From assembly GCA_039881145.1 (NCBI GenBank), contig JAYKKI010000016.1, forward strand, positions 8,705,001 through 8,769,000: 64,000 bases of DNA. Direction: 5' to 3'. The notes beneath the pieces are model-generated. The model saw only the letters and a program-made list of their open reading frames with translations, searched no databases and was not told the DNA's origin. Shown piece after piece: positions 1 through 12,600 of this stretch (position 1 is the stretch's first letter; every line of letters starts with the position of its first letter). Position numbers and translations under genes: made by a program. This DNA comes from Druceiella hillmani (Eukaryota > Arthropoda > Insecta > Lepidoptera > Hepialidae).

Positions 1-1347
1 AGTACAAGAAAGAGTTGACACAAAAATTCTTTTTACATAATGAGAATGGTAAACGATCTTTTAACGTGACTTACTATTTTCTATTAAACTCCGAAAAAAT
101 TACAGCGTGCAAACGTTTTTTACGATTATTTTAAATATAAGCCATTCATTTCTGTAAACGATAGGAAAGAATACCATTTCAATTGGTACAGTCTCACGTG
201 ATTTAAAAGGAAAGTGCGAAGAAAAAGTTTTATCTGACATAGTGAAAGATGGAGTATGTGTACATATTAGCTAATATCCCACAAAAGAATCGCATATTGT
301 CGAGTAAGTATAAACCAACAATATCTAGACGATCATCTAAAATTGTTAATGACATATCACCAGTAGAAAACTGGTGTACTTTTCACGGAAAACCATTAGC
401 AAGAAATGGAATTATGAACATATGTTTGCAACGGATATAACATATGTTTTTAAAAGCCTAAGAAAGATCAATGCTCATTGAGTTGCTCACATAATAATGC
501 GACACTTGAAAACATGTTAAACTAGCTTTCAAAGACATCATAAAGAAAAATAACTATGTAGAGATGAGAAGAAAATATACTTAGAGTAATGTGAACAGGA
601 CAATTATAAAACAATTTGTTGCTTCGACATGTAGGCTGGCTTGCAAACCCCAGTTGGTAATTAGTTTTTTTTATAAACGATAACTAAACGTGTATAAATT
701 ACACAACACTCGACATAAAACAAGTAAGTGCTACTTGTGATACGAATCTCTGGGAGGATAAGGCTGCTACGAAATTTCTAAAAGAGCTCAGGAAAACATG
801 TGATGTTTTAGATACATAATTATTCTGAATAGGACAAAAACAAATATTAGCTGGCTCTGTATTATTGCACGATGAGTGGTTTAGGAAATAAGTTCATTAT
901 CTGCAAATATTGCATTATGGATCACATAAATAATGAGGGTGACCGTATTCATTCTATGATAGAAAGAAGAGAAATTACGAATTTCAAATAACGGAGAAGT
1001 TTTTGAAACATGCCAGTGGAAATCAATAATATAGTAAAACAAAAAAGGGAAATCTTTACTAGGTCCATGATCTAGACTTCATCGGTATTCTGGATTTAAA
1101 GGAATTAGTATAACAATGTGGCAGAAATGTTTCTATAAATACAATGTGTGAGCGAGTTATGTGAAATGACATAAAAAATGTCCATGCTAGCAGGCAATCC
1201 AAACTTAATATCCTATTTGAATACATAACTGTTGGATAATATTATGAATGTTTTTAACGTGCGTCCTAAGATAAGAACTTGGGTTAATCGTGAATTAAGT
1301 TTGACTAATAATTTCAGCATTCGTCCAAAAATCTCAGCTTTAAAAAA

Positions 1348-1421
1348 GGAATCTGATTTCAACGTGTTTTTCAAGAGTCTGTGAGGAATCTGATTTTACC
1401 GTGTTGTTAAAGGGTCTGTGA
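1348..1421. repeat. 37-bp tandem duplication
   Basis: Two adjacent 37-bp units (1348-1384 and 1385-1421), each beginning GGAATCTGATTT and ending GTCTGTGA, differ at about five positions. This is a local, moderately diverged duplication with no sign of function. Confidence 0.8.
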
Positions 1422-1778
1422 AATGATGTCTGTGTCGGAGCAATGAAAAAAGAATTAAATAGGAATGAAGACTACTGACTTATAGAAGAGGAAGTTTAAA
1501 AAAATCCTTTTTAAATAATTGTTTTGTTATTATTTATAAGCTATTCATGTAATTCTTATATAAGTCCAGTTTTTTTTTAATTATACATTATGTTATTGTC
1601 TTTCTTTAAGATATGCTACTTCACCTTAAAGCTAATAGGTCATTGGGATAGAATATTTCAAAATATATTGCTATCACTTTTCAACAAGTATTATTTACAA
1701 CATGCGATATTGGAACATTTTTAAATATTCCAGGAGGGTATTTCAATTAGAACTATATTTTTCAGTACTAACTGAAAT

Positions 1779-1855
1779 AAGGCATTTCATTATATAGAAT
1801 ATAACTTGTAAACAACAAGGTATTTTATTGCATAGAATTTAATTTGGAAACAAGG
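1779..1855. repeat. 38-bp tandem duplication
   Basis: Two diverged units of about 38 bp share the pattern AAGG-ATTT-ATT-ATAGAAT-TAA-TTG-AAACAA, and a third AAGG begins at 1852. It is a degenerate local duplication. Confidence 0.6.
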
Positions 1856-3264
1856 CGTCAAAAATTAATAATCACTATGCGAATATAAAAATCCGATAAT
1901 GAGTTTTAATTTCTTTTTATCACATTTTATGACTTTACTAATCCTAGTAATTTCTCTACCTTAAAAATTATAATTTTAAGATTCAGCAATACGTTTCCAT
2001 TAAGGTCTCAGACGGACGATATTGTGATGAGTTCCATAACAGGAGAAAAATAAATATTTGTTTTAATACCGCTTCCATCGAACTCAGAACGAAACGATTG
2101 TTTTATTGCAAACAGTATTACATGCGTTGGAAAATCTAATTTCCGGAGACCCATGGGGTTTCTCTTTGACCCTTCATACCTTTTTCTTTTCTTTGTATGG
2201 AATCTGCTCGATATTTGTATTTACAGTTCCGCTATGAAATACTTGTAAAGAGCCGTAATGCAAAAACTGTATGTGATGAGGTTGATAGTTTTTTGACACG
2301 ATATGGATGAAAACTCGTATTTAAGGCATTAAAGTATTTTTTTATAAAGCATATTAGTCATTCATTACATATTTCAGAACATTTTTATTCCTAAATACGT
2401 TATTGAAGTGGATTGGTATTGCGTCGTAATGAAAATATTTCCTGGAAATACACGAATTTCCAACAACACATTAATATATAAGTTAGTTTTTCTTGTTATT
2501 AATTAAAAACATTGGCTGGAACCGATATCTTTCTCGAACTTAAATTTTAAATATAGAAAGAAGGAGTTATAGTTTAATAAAGTATAGTTCTTTACTATAT
2601 ATGCTTATTATAAAAAAAACTTCTCCATTAACTTCCTATTAATTATTCTTATCTTTTTATATTAATTTCTTGGTAATTTTAGTTTCTTGCTATGCCATTA
2701 CCTCTTCCTATCAATAGGCTTTAAAATGCATGGCTTTCCTACACATACTGTATGCCCAGCCTGAATTTACAACACCTTGATTTATATCATGACAAGAAAC
2801 TGTTTATAATTTTAATTTAATTACTTAAAATTAATGTATTTGAGAAGAAAAATATTTGCCGAATACTAAGTGACGTTAACACTTCAAAATTTAAATTGAT
2901 CTCGACCTCAAAATTTTCAAATAATTTTCTTAAAAATATCTGATGACTATTTATATTTGAAGTAAAATTTGAAATCTTTGTTAAAATGAAATATTTTCCT
3001 TTGATCATCGTTTCAATTAGTAAAATATTATTTAAGTATTATTTTATGGTCGCTATTTAGACGATTTGGAAAACTAAAAGGGTAAAATGAAGAGAGATGT
3101 AAATCATCTTTGCGAACATATTAGTAGGTTTAATTAAGAAAATATATACAAATTTCCATTGGCTTTATTTTCCAATACCCCATCAAACTCTGGTTACAAA
3201 ATATGCAGAATTATTACAAAATTTCTCTTTCGCATATGTGACTATCTACAAACAAATAATAAAA

Positions 3265-3478
3265 TCGTAACAGACTGAATTCTGTGCATTACAAATATTG
3301 TAAAAAGTAACTGATTTAGCGTATAGAATAAAAAAAGAACCGGAAAAATTGTTTTTAGAATTTTTGTCTCTCCGTCTTTATGTTAATTTGGACGGGTATT
3401 ACGCAAATCCACTAGATGAATTTTAATAAATTTGGTATGGTAATAGTATATTCCCAGGAGCAAAATATAAGAGAAAAA
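3265..3478. mobile_element. Dispersed ~214-bp repeat, copy 1
   Basis: This copy begins TCGTAACAGACTGAATTC, includes GATTTAGCGTATAGAAT and TTTTTAGAATTTTTGTCTC, and ends near GCAAAATATAAGAG. It matches 44337-44560. The internal pattern close to GATGAAATTTGGTATGG is a known motif of non-autonomous Helitron-like repeats in arthropods (family knowledge). The equivalent place in segment B has continuous flanking homology but no such insert, so this copy probably arrived after the duplication. Confidence 0.6.
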
Positions 3479-6400
3479 AAAATGTTTTTTTTCTTAATTA
3501 CACATGAAACGAAGTCGTAGGCACAGCTCGTATGATCGCACACTAATATGATCTGAAAACGAAATTTAAAATTACGTTTTGTTAGTTGTTTTTTTTTTTT
3601 AATGAACTGTTTAAATTTTCTTTACTTAAAAATTATTGAAAATATTGGAATAATATTTTTAGGCTTTAGCTGGAGTACTCGTCAAATTGTTTAACTAAAA
3701 GATTTCCCGAATTTTCTAGGTATCTCATAAAATTTTATTTTCAATTGACATGTTTAGCTTTAGTTCTTACTTTCTGCTATTGTACCCGCATGAAATTTAT
3801 ATATTATATAAAAAATGATACTAATATAATAATTTGAATAAGATGATATGAGAATTGACAAAAGTGTTTTGACTCTTACACAGATAATAAAATTCAAAAT
3901 GTAATAAAAAATGTAAGAAAATGTAATTAATTTCTAAGAAAGGAATTTGGAAATGGCATTTATATTAAATTTCTAGGTATAATTAAAATGGAAATCAATT
4001 TTTGATACTTCGTGTTTATAAACTAAATCTTCACTGGTAAATTGAGGAAAACAAAAACTAGTGGTTGATTCCTTATGTAAAAATGAGTTATTATTATTTA
4101 AAGGTATTCATTAACTCAAATTCATTTATCACACCATCCATGTGCGTTACTAAGTGCAAAGGGTTGTAGATATTTTTGACTTTACTTATAAAATATATAT
4201 TATTTTCATCATTAAACTATCATTTACCACACAAAGTTATAGTTAAGATAGGTACTACACATACTTATACATTTCTTCTATTACTACTGCAGTTTTTCAC
4301 TTTTCTTATCCTTTCTTATCTAAACAGGTACTCTAATATTTATCGCTAATTTTATTACATGATAACTGGAAATCCAAAAGTAACCTCGATGATTAATCAA
4401 GAGGTTGATTAGTTGTTCTAATTTATTATTTGTACGTCTACTTAAAATCAATTAAAATTTCACAAAGAATCAAGTCACATTTATTATATTTCTGGTAAAT
4501 ATTTCTGATAAATTAAAATGCTTCATTATTGCATATTCAAAACTAAATAAGTAAAATAACATTCGCAACTAATTCTGTTTATACCTCGTGTGGGTAATGA
4601 GAACTACTTACAACCATAATTAGTACAATAAATATTTATGATTTCAAGAAACTGCGTACTGAAACTATAATAAAAGGTTTTTAAAGAGGAAATTATGAGA
4701 ATATATTCAGATGTTTATCATTCTATGAAATGTTTCAATGTGCGCATTTACCTGAACAATATTACGTTTTGTTTAAATACATTACAAAAAAAAATTGTTA
4801 ATTCGCGTGACTAGCGCTCTCATAGCTTTAATTTACCTCTAGTCTCGCTTCATTAACAAGAACTCTTTTATTTGACAAGTATTTATTATTCAATTGAAAT
4901 ATCAAGAAGGGGCGTTTTTTAAATAAGTCCAGATCTAGCAAAAATAAAATAAAATATGTACGTTTCCTTGAGAAGGTATGTATGTGTCTCCTTTCAATTA
5001 ATAAGAAATACACGGATTTTTCAATTTCTTAAGTAACATTATCCAGGCAACTTTGAATTTCGTGTTACGCTTTTCCGTCCTATTTAGTACTACTCATCGG
5101 TTAGTAAATTTTATTAGTCATGCGTCATATGATATTATAACAGAATATGATTTCAAAGACTGATGTAAACGTGTTTTTCATGTAAATATATTATGTGTAT
5201 ATATTATTTATTTTAATTAACCCTTGTTCCGTTCCGTGGTATAATAGTATATAATTTACAAAAATTATTAGTAGTCAATGTGTACATTGATTTGTTTGTC
5301 TTTTACCGAATAGCCATTTTTGAACTGTGCGACCTAATTAAATAAAGTATCGTAAAAATACTCGAAATAAATATGGACTGTAGATCGATGTTTTCTTTTT
5401 ATTTTCCTAAGTAATATTTGTATATGATAAGAACAGATAACCAGTATATTTTTAAACTACACGAATATTGTAAATACTGTTAATCTTTAAAAACCCGTTT
5501 AGGCAAAAACTGTCATTCCTGTTTCCAAAACCGACGGAATCAAAATACGTATATTCAATAATATAAAAGTGTATATGGAAATGCAAGAAAATATAGATTA
5601 TTTCCCAAGAAACTGTAACTTTTTTATTTAAAACGATCCTTATCTTTAATTTTCGTCACGAAATCTTTTAATTTTATAGAATTTCAACTAGTTTCGAGTA
5701 AAAAACTTTTAAATTCCATATCTATTTTACCGCTTTTTTTAATCATACAATGCGGTGAAAATCGTACAAAAATATTTCGAACCTAACTATTCATAACGCA
5801 TTCTTCAAAATTTGTACCTTGCGATGGTATTTCCATCCAAACGGATTTTATATTTATTTTGGTTAAGTCCGGATACGGCCATCACATAACATTGAATGAA
5901 GTAGAATCTTTAATTTACGGGTTTGCCAGGAATTCCATTCTTTTCTTCCGTCAAAAAAATTTATGATTTTTTCAGTATCAGTGTTGAATCAAATGAATTG
6001 CAAATTATGGAAGCGGATACTTCGTGTAAGGTATATTTTTATTATTTAGTTAATGCGCATTATTTAGTGGAATATTATGTTGGTATTAGCAATTTGGATG
6101 TTATATTTTGAAATACTTGTCGATGGTTATATTATTTTATTGTAATGGTATCTTCACTAATCAAAGAAGTTCTATTTTTTTATTTACAATGACAGAATTT
6201 GTTTTCAACTGTACATTTAAAATCAAATTTGAGCGAGAACTCATAGTACTCTGCCTTGTCTTACGACTTCTCTGAGACAAGATAATTAACGAGTATAGTA
6301 TAATTCTAATTTCTTACGTTAATATTTAACGGTCTAATTAAAACAAATATATTCTTCAGTTTTAATTAGACCTCTTGTTTTTTATTCTCACTGTTTGACA

Positions 6401-6958
6401 TAAATAATAATTACTTAATCATTATTAACAATGAGCTTCATCGAAAGTCGCCAACGTATAGAATGAATTAAGAAAAATCCGCAAAGTATATATTGAAGGA
6501 TTTCATTCTATATGTCAAGAAATTATTAAAGCAAGTTATTCAAAATATCTCATTCATTTGAAGGTTCTAATTATTTTTATCAGGTTTTTAACAATTTTAT
6601 TAGCTAGTATTTTAAATGTCCCCCATTTTCCGAATCTGTGATTAAAATGGAGGAAGATGATTCGGGTGTTAATATTTCACAAACAAGGCTCGAAAATAAA
6701 AAAAAAATTACAAAAAAGCTTAGTCTAAAAGACATACAACTTCAGTGGAACGCAAGAAAAAATTGCCTCTCACTTTATATAATATGAAGCCATATGAAAA
6801 AAAGATTATTCCTAATATTTTACTAGATATCAACAGAATTTAGCTAAGGAATCAAGCATAGGTTTAACATTGAAGATAAACCTAGAAATATGGAATAAAG
6901 CATCCCTACTAATTTTGTATATAATATTGCATAAAGCGAAAAAGAAGCGTAATCACAA

Positions 6959-7110
6959 TCCTAACTAATATTTTAAATGCGAAAGTGTAATTGTTTACAT
7001 TACTTTCATGTCCTAATGGAGCAACAGATCAATGTGATTTTTTGCACAGAGATTGGTAGCGAATCGAAAAATAATTTAGGCTTTTCGTTCCGAAAAATCC
7101 TTCTGGAAAA
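6959..7110 (+). mobile_element. Helitron-like element, 5' portion
   Basis: The element starts with TC after an A and continues as CTAACTAATATTTTAAATGC, then GAAAGTGTAATTG and GGAGCAACAGATC. It matches the first ~110 bp of the more complete copy at 53545-53898. No CTAGT 3' end was found nearby, so the copy is truncated or decayed; the right boundary is approximate. The left flank (AAAGCGAAAAAGAAG-GTAATC) resembles the left flank of the segment B copy, which suggests one insertion before the A/B duplication. Confidence 0.55.
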
Positions 7111-7651
7111 TGGTTTAAAATTTTAAAATAAATCAAAGAGAATAATAAAAAAACATTGTGATATAAATGACCCTCACTTTGATCTCCAATTAAAATTACC
7201 AAATATTTGGGTATCTAACGGCGATTAGGACATTGATTTCCAGGTTGTAACTCCTCAGTCTTCATATTACAGGAATACTGCCTGCAGAAATCGTAAGACT
7301 CGAGGACCTGAAGCTGTGAAATATCATAAAAAATTACATTTTGATCTTGGAAATTGGAACCACTCGATTCCTCAACAATGAACAGCTACATGCTGGGATC
7401 AAGTTTGAATGATAATCTAATAATAAGTCTCGGAAGTTTTAATATGTCTGAGGGTGGCATAAAAGGATTTTTCAGAAAATCAACGTAGAGTTGTTGAGGC
7501 CGGACGTGTTGACAAATACTTTTCACTCATCAATTTTGAACTCGTTTTACTTGTCTTGACGTAAGCAAGGTAATAGCAAATAAGTAGATAAGTATATACG
7601 TCTTAAAGTTTAGGAAAAGAGTACATATGTAGCATTGGGATTTTGTATAAA

Positions 7652-7697
7652 AATTTTAAATTATATTGTGTGTGTGCACACAATATAATTTAAAATT
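7652..7697. repeat. Perfect 21-bp inverted repeat, 4-nt loop
   Basis: The arms 7652-7672 and 7677-7697 (AATTTTAAATTATATTGTGTG and its complement) are perfectly complementary around TGTG. It is one of several near-perfect foldbacks with short loops in this window. It could form a cruciform or an RNA hairpin, but no promoter or terminator role is evident. Confidence 0.85.
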
Positions 7698-8159
7698 GTT
7701 ATATATTATTACCTACCTACTTAATTTTAATAATTGTTTACTATGTCAAAACAAGTAAAATTATCCCAAGTTCAATGAGGTTTCTCCCTATCATATAAAG
7801 TGTTTTTATTACCGCTAAACCTATAATAAGAAAACTTGATTAGGGCCCCTGCGTGCATGGTATTGTAGAATATCATGGTAAATAGTCAATTTCTAAAATC
7901 AGATTCAAACTAAATTGGTAACTCCGTACTGGAAGGATATGCTTTCAAGTGAAAAGAGCATCATTCAAATTAGTTTGTAAATGAAAAATATATTAGGTAA
8001 CATAAAAAAAAAATATTTTGTCGAATTGAGAAAAACTCTGTTCTTGAAAACGGTTAACAACCAAAAATTCGAAAACATTTTCATTGGATTTCTCTATATC
8101 TACATTGGTGTACGATAATATAGTAAAGTCGTATAGTCATACAGAAAATGATCAAGTTG

Positions 8160-8372
8160 CGACGCGCTGACCCGAATCAACCGTGCCACCACAGGTGGAC
8201 CCGATGCATTCGCGCCGCACCTTTCAACTCACTAACTTACGGCCAATTGGGTGCACCATCGCGGACCAGCCCACTTTGCTATAGGTGGTATGCTTCCTAG
8301 GGCCCATTGGGGCAAGTTAGTGTGTTACTAAATGGGAAATCACGGGCCGTAGGAAGACAACGTAATATTTCT
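8160..8372. other. GC-rich patch of unknown origin
   Basis: This stretch is clearly more GC-rich than its surroundings (for example GGACCCGATGCATTCGCGCC and CCTAGGGCCCATTGGGGC). One plus-strand frame stays open for about 42 codons from 8161 but matches no family I know. It directly precedes a possible LTR, so it may be the internal end or untranslated region of a decayed LTR retrotransposon. That is inference from position only. Confidence 0.3.
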
Positions 8373-8628
8373 TGTAGCGGGTGTATAGTGCAAAATATGC
8401 CTGCTATGAGAATGTAAAATGCCCCACACTTTGCAATTGGACAAATTTCACATATTAGTTGTTGAATTTCAGTAAATCGTATTAATCGACTTCATCGATC
8501 AAGTCGTGTCGAATAAATACATTATGTTCTCAGAAGTTTAAATTTAAAAACTCTCTGAGTTGTAAATATGTCCCGGAACACTTATGCGTTAGGGTTTCTC
8601 CGGTTAAGAAAATAACCCCAATACAACA
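8373..8628 (+). mobile_element. Possible LTR (solo or decayed), BEL/gypsy-like
   Basis: The interval begins TGTAGCGGGTG, contains AATAAA at 8512-8517 followed by a short downstream part, and ends CCCCAATACA or CAACA. Retroviral-type LTRs begin TG, end CA and carry a polyadenylation signal, and the 256-bp length fits a short LTR. Against it, no matching 4-5 bp target duplication is visible, no purine-rich tract precedes the TG, and no second copy exists in the window. The family assignment is tentative. Confidence 0.3.
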
Positions 8629-8629
8629 T

Positions 8630-11600
8630 CACGCTCTAGTTGCATTCCTTTCAGGGAGCTCAAACATAGCTATGATACATAATTAAATACTATCAGACAA
8701 ATAATTCGTTTAAAACAATCATCACCTCACCGTGAAGAAATTTGAAAAAGATATTGGAAAAACTTTAATTTCGCACGCATAAGGGTTCCATAATCCTAGA
8801 GTAGACTTATTTAAAACAATAAAAAATTGTAACTAAAGTATGTGTGTCAAAATAAAAAAGTATGCGGTGAAACCCATTGTGGGCACTATTCAATAGCGGG
8901 TTTTTTGTATAATTGTTAGTGGAACTAGTCAAGCACGCCTCAGAAGAAAAGATATGAATTAGAGAAGGTCTTATAAAAAGTATTAAAATTTTCTCTTTGT
9001 TACTGATTAACAATGTGTAGCACTTTTTAGTGTCAATATGAGTGTTCAAAGAATGATGGTATTGTTTTCTAATTTCCAACTAGCGAATGCAGTAAAATTA
9101 TATAATTAATACATCTTTTCCTGACGGTTGCACTATATTTCGAATTTTCTATATACCTTCACAAAAAGAAATATCGAAGGTTTAAACCAATAATTCTGTA
9201 CATATCGTTATTGTAGACTGCGCAGGAGCGTACCGTTTTGAAACTACATGTCGCGTAATCGAGCCAAAGGTATGTCATCCAGCTTATTTTGGATATTATT
9301 TTTGAAATAAATTTGGATAATTTTCGTCGTTTTTATGAAACGATAAAAACTATAGTCCAATAATTACGCCAACCAGTATCCCCACCCAGATGTTAATTGA
9401 CCATGTTTTCCGATTCTCTAATAATTTTGCACTAACTTTAAATAAATTATGTACTTTTCGTAAAATATCATAACAATTCTTATTTCTTTTAATTCCGTCT
9501 ACTCTAACACCATTCTGATTTAACTAGAATTTTAAAACTCGCTTCGGGCTTAATTTTTTGGGAAGATTAAGTATGTAAAAATTTTGGACAGTGATACAAA
9601 AATATTTTGGAAATATTTCTGCTATGTGAGCAAAATTGGTTTACTTTTTTAAGGATTATCTCTCTTCCCGACCAATGTATTGTTCATTCTATAAGTATTT
9701 CGTACTACATACATTTTTTCGACTTGTATTTCAAACTATAATTAAGCTTTGCCAACGTGCCAACAATAGTGCCAACGTCGCATCGAAAATCTATCTTTTC
9801 CTACAGCTCTTTTTTAACAGTTATATATCTTTTTCTTCGCAATAAGCTTTAGGCCAGTAGAAGTAGTTTTTTGTGAAATTAAAATGTTTCGTCGTTGGCT
9901 TCTCGGATTACGCAACTACCATCTTTACTTTATTTTTCCTCTACTACCATAATTGATGATTTATTGATTTAATAGCTGTTCGTTTTGCAGGAGGGTGTAA
10001 TTGTATTTCAGATCGATGACCTTTTTTATAACTTGGTATTATTATTTCTAAGCTTATTTATGGATATTAATTAACCGGGACAAAATATCCTCATCTTGGG
10101 TGACCTAGACTAATAAAACTCATTATGTCTATCCACACAATAGTTGAACAACAAAAAGTTTAACAAAGATGAAGGAGATTGTACTGAAAAATGTTTTCAA
10201 AGTAATGATATCCGTGAAAATTTTAAGGAAGTATTCCAGCATAAGTTTTATTTGCATTACAGAGATTACGTAAACACCTTGAATATTAAAACTTTAAACA
10301 ACAGAAGGACTTCACTATTTTAGCCAAAAATTATATATAAAATAATATATTTATTTTTCGACACATTCGTTTTTACATCTTGGTATAATAAAATTATTTC
10401 TATTGAAAAATATTTATATTTTCTCATTATATTTATACAATTTTAATTATATTCCCATTACCTCATCTATGATAAATACATCGTTTACAACTCACCAACA
10501 CTGCGTATCACCAGCTGTGTTTGCAATTAATATTTAATTTTAAAGATGTTTTTCTGGTCATTTTTGAACTTGTACTTTCGAGAAGTGGTGTTGGTAGAGT
10601 AGATTTGATATTATTAATATATCGAAGTAATTTTTATAGCAGTTAACTAGGGAATGTTTGGATTTTTTACTTATATGTGCAACCAGTTGGACGTTCTATT
10701 TAAGAGAAATTTAAAACAAATTGTTTCAGTTATATATTAGGAGTAACATTATGACTCATTTCCTTTCTAAAAATTTAGTAACGACAGTAGATACTCCAGA
10801 TGGCGTAGAATATGTACAGATTTGAGCAAATATTAATTTATAATTTCAAGAGAAAATGAACCAAAGATGAAAGCCCCCAACACAGTATGTATAAAAAGTA
10901 TAAATGGTTTCGATATTCGTAGATAAAGGTTAACAGAATATTATTATTTTAAAAAATGTTTGAAATGACAGCAAATACAGAACAATATTTTTTTACAAAC
11001 CGCTGCGTTATATTACATTAAAACATTTACGTTGATACTACAGTAAGTTTGGTCGTGTAAAATAGGTATACTCGTATTTAATAATATTTTTAGCCACTAT
11101 TTCTACATACACTGCGAAGTGTTTTATATAAGTATAATAAAATAAATGAAATAATAGTATTATTATCACTAAAATATTTTACCAATAACGGATAGAACCA
11201 GGGATAAAACATATTACGTCAATAACACAATTATTAAATTTTTCTAGAATAACTCACATATTCATTTCGAAACTTCAACATTTTTTTCAGCATGTAATCG
11301 AGGTAGATCGACAATTTGAGATTGTTTTATAAAATCTGTGAGAAATAAAATACGATACCATAAAATAATATTTATTTTGCAAATTTTATTGGCCACATAT
11401 AAAGTAAATTTGTGAAAAATAAATATTCATTCGACATCTATATTTTAGCCATTGAAATATCTCGTGTTTAAAACATGATATATTTTTTCTTTAACCTTAG
11501 AGAAATACCTAAGAAATGTACACAATTAGGCACTGTAAATTAATTTTATCGAGTGAATGTTTACATTTTGCTATTTTAAGGTAAACGCCCTGGCAGCCAT

Positions 11601-12600
11601 TTAGGAAATTACTGTATTTACTGCCAATGAAAGCATTAACGGCCATTGTGAACTTAAATGTTGTCACGATAAAGTTTAAGTCATTCATGAAAATTTATAA
11701 CGTAATTTCGTTCCTATTAGTAACAAATTAAAAAAGATAAATTTGAACATTATATTAGGCTAGGATTAGTTTATCATCTAAAATTCCGCCTTTGTAATGT
11801 TATATATGTAAATATAAGTTAGTTGAAATTTATCACCAAAAGAGAGTTTCAATATTATCCGGAAGTAAAAACTTCAAAACATTGAAATTTTGAAAACATT
11901 TGTTGCAGTCGAAATACTTAGGACGGTATATTTTACCTTATAATAATTTTCCCATTTATAACTTCAGCCTTCAAAGAAAAGTTATGCGAAAGTGCGAGCG
12001 ATGCCAGTAAAATTAATTATAAAGTATTATCAAAATCTAAATATATACATGAACTTGCGAAATAAAGTATAAAGAGAAATTCGACCCTACCCTCATATAT
12101 ATTCCGTAATTACCCCATCCGATAAAATTAATTTCCTAATATGTTACTGAATCGAAAGTTTACTGAAGATTTTCAAATGTTGTTAGAAAACATTCTATAA
12201 ATAAAATACTTTATCTCGTTTCTTCGCAACGTTTAAAATCTAATTTATGTAATATGACTATTCAATTTACTATGTTTAATAAAAAATTACATCATCTTGT
12301 GTTAATTTAATTACGTAAAAGATTGACGCTTAAGTAAATTTCGACTTATGTCAAAATTCTTAAAATTATATTTATGTGAAGAGTTTGTTTAAAACCGCTG
12401 ATTATTAGCTAGAATTGTTAACACATTTTAAAAGTTGATCAAAAATGAGATCTCTTTAAAAATTAGTAATATGAATTACTATTTTTAAAGTCATAATACG
12501 AAACGTAAAAAGTTATTGGAAATCATTTTAGTTACGACTACACATAATTAAACTGAAATGAATGTGCTGCCACCGATGACCAAAAACCAGGTACGTAAGG
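8630..12600. other. Unassigned AT-rich part of segment A
   Basis: No gene, RNA or recognisable mobile element was found. Short frames at 8807-9079 (minus) and 9636-9845 (plus) show no familiar motif. Homology to segment B could not be followed by eye here. Confidence 0.5.

Larger units (their letters stand above)
1..2010. other. Unassigned AT-rich sequence
   Basis: No gene is recognised here. The longest frame starting at ATG is about 63 codons (249-440, plus strand) and resembles nothing I know; frames this short are expected by chance in AT-rich DNA. The only structure seen is two short tandem duplications near 1.35 and 1.78 kb, listed separately. Confidence 0.6.

Noticed and set aside
6331..6372. 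Inverted repeat GGTCTAATTAAAAC with its complement
   Set aside because: It is short, and segment B does not keep it at the matching place (52575-52615), so it is probably chance in AT-rich sequence.
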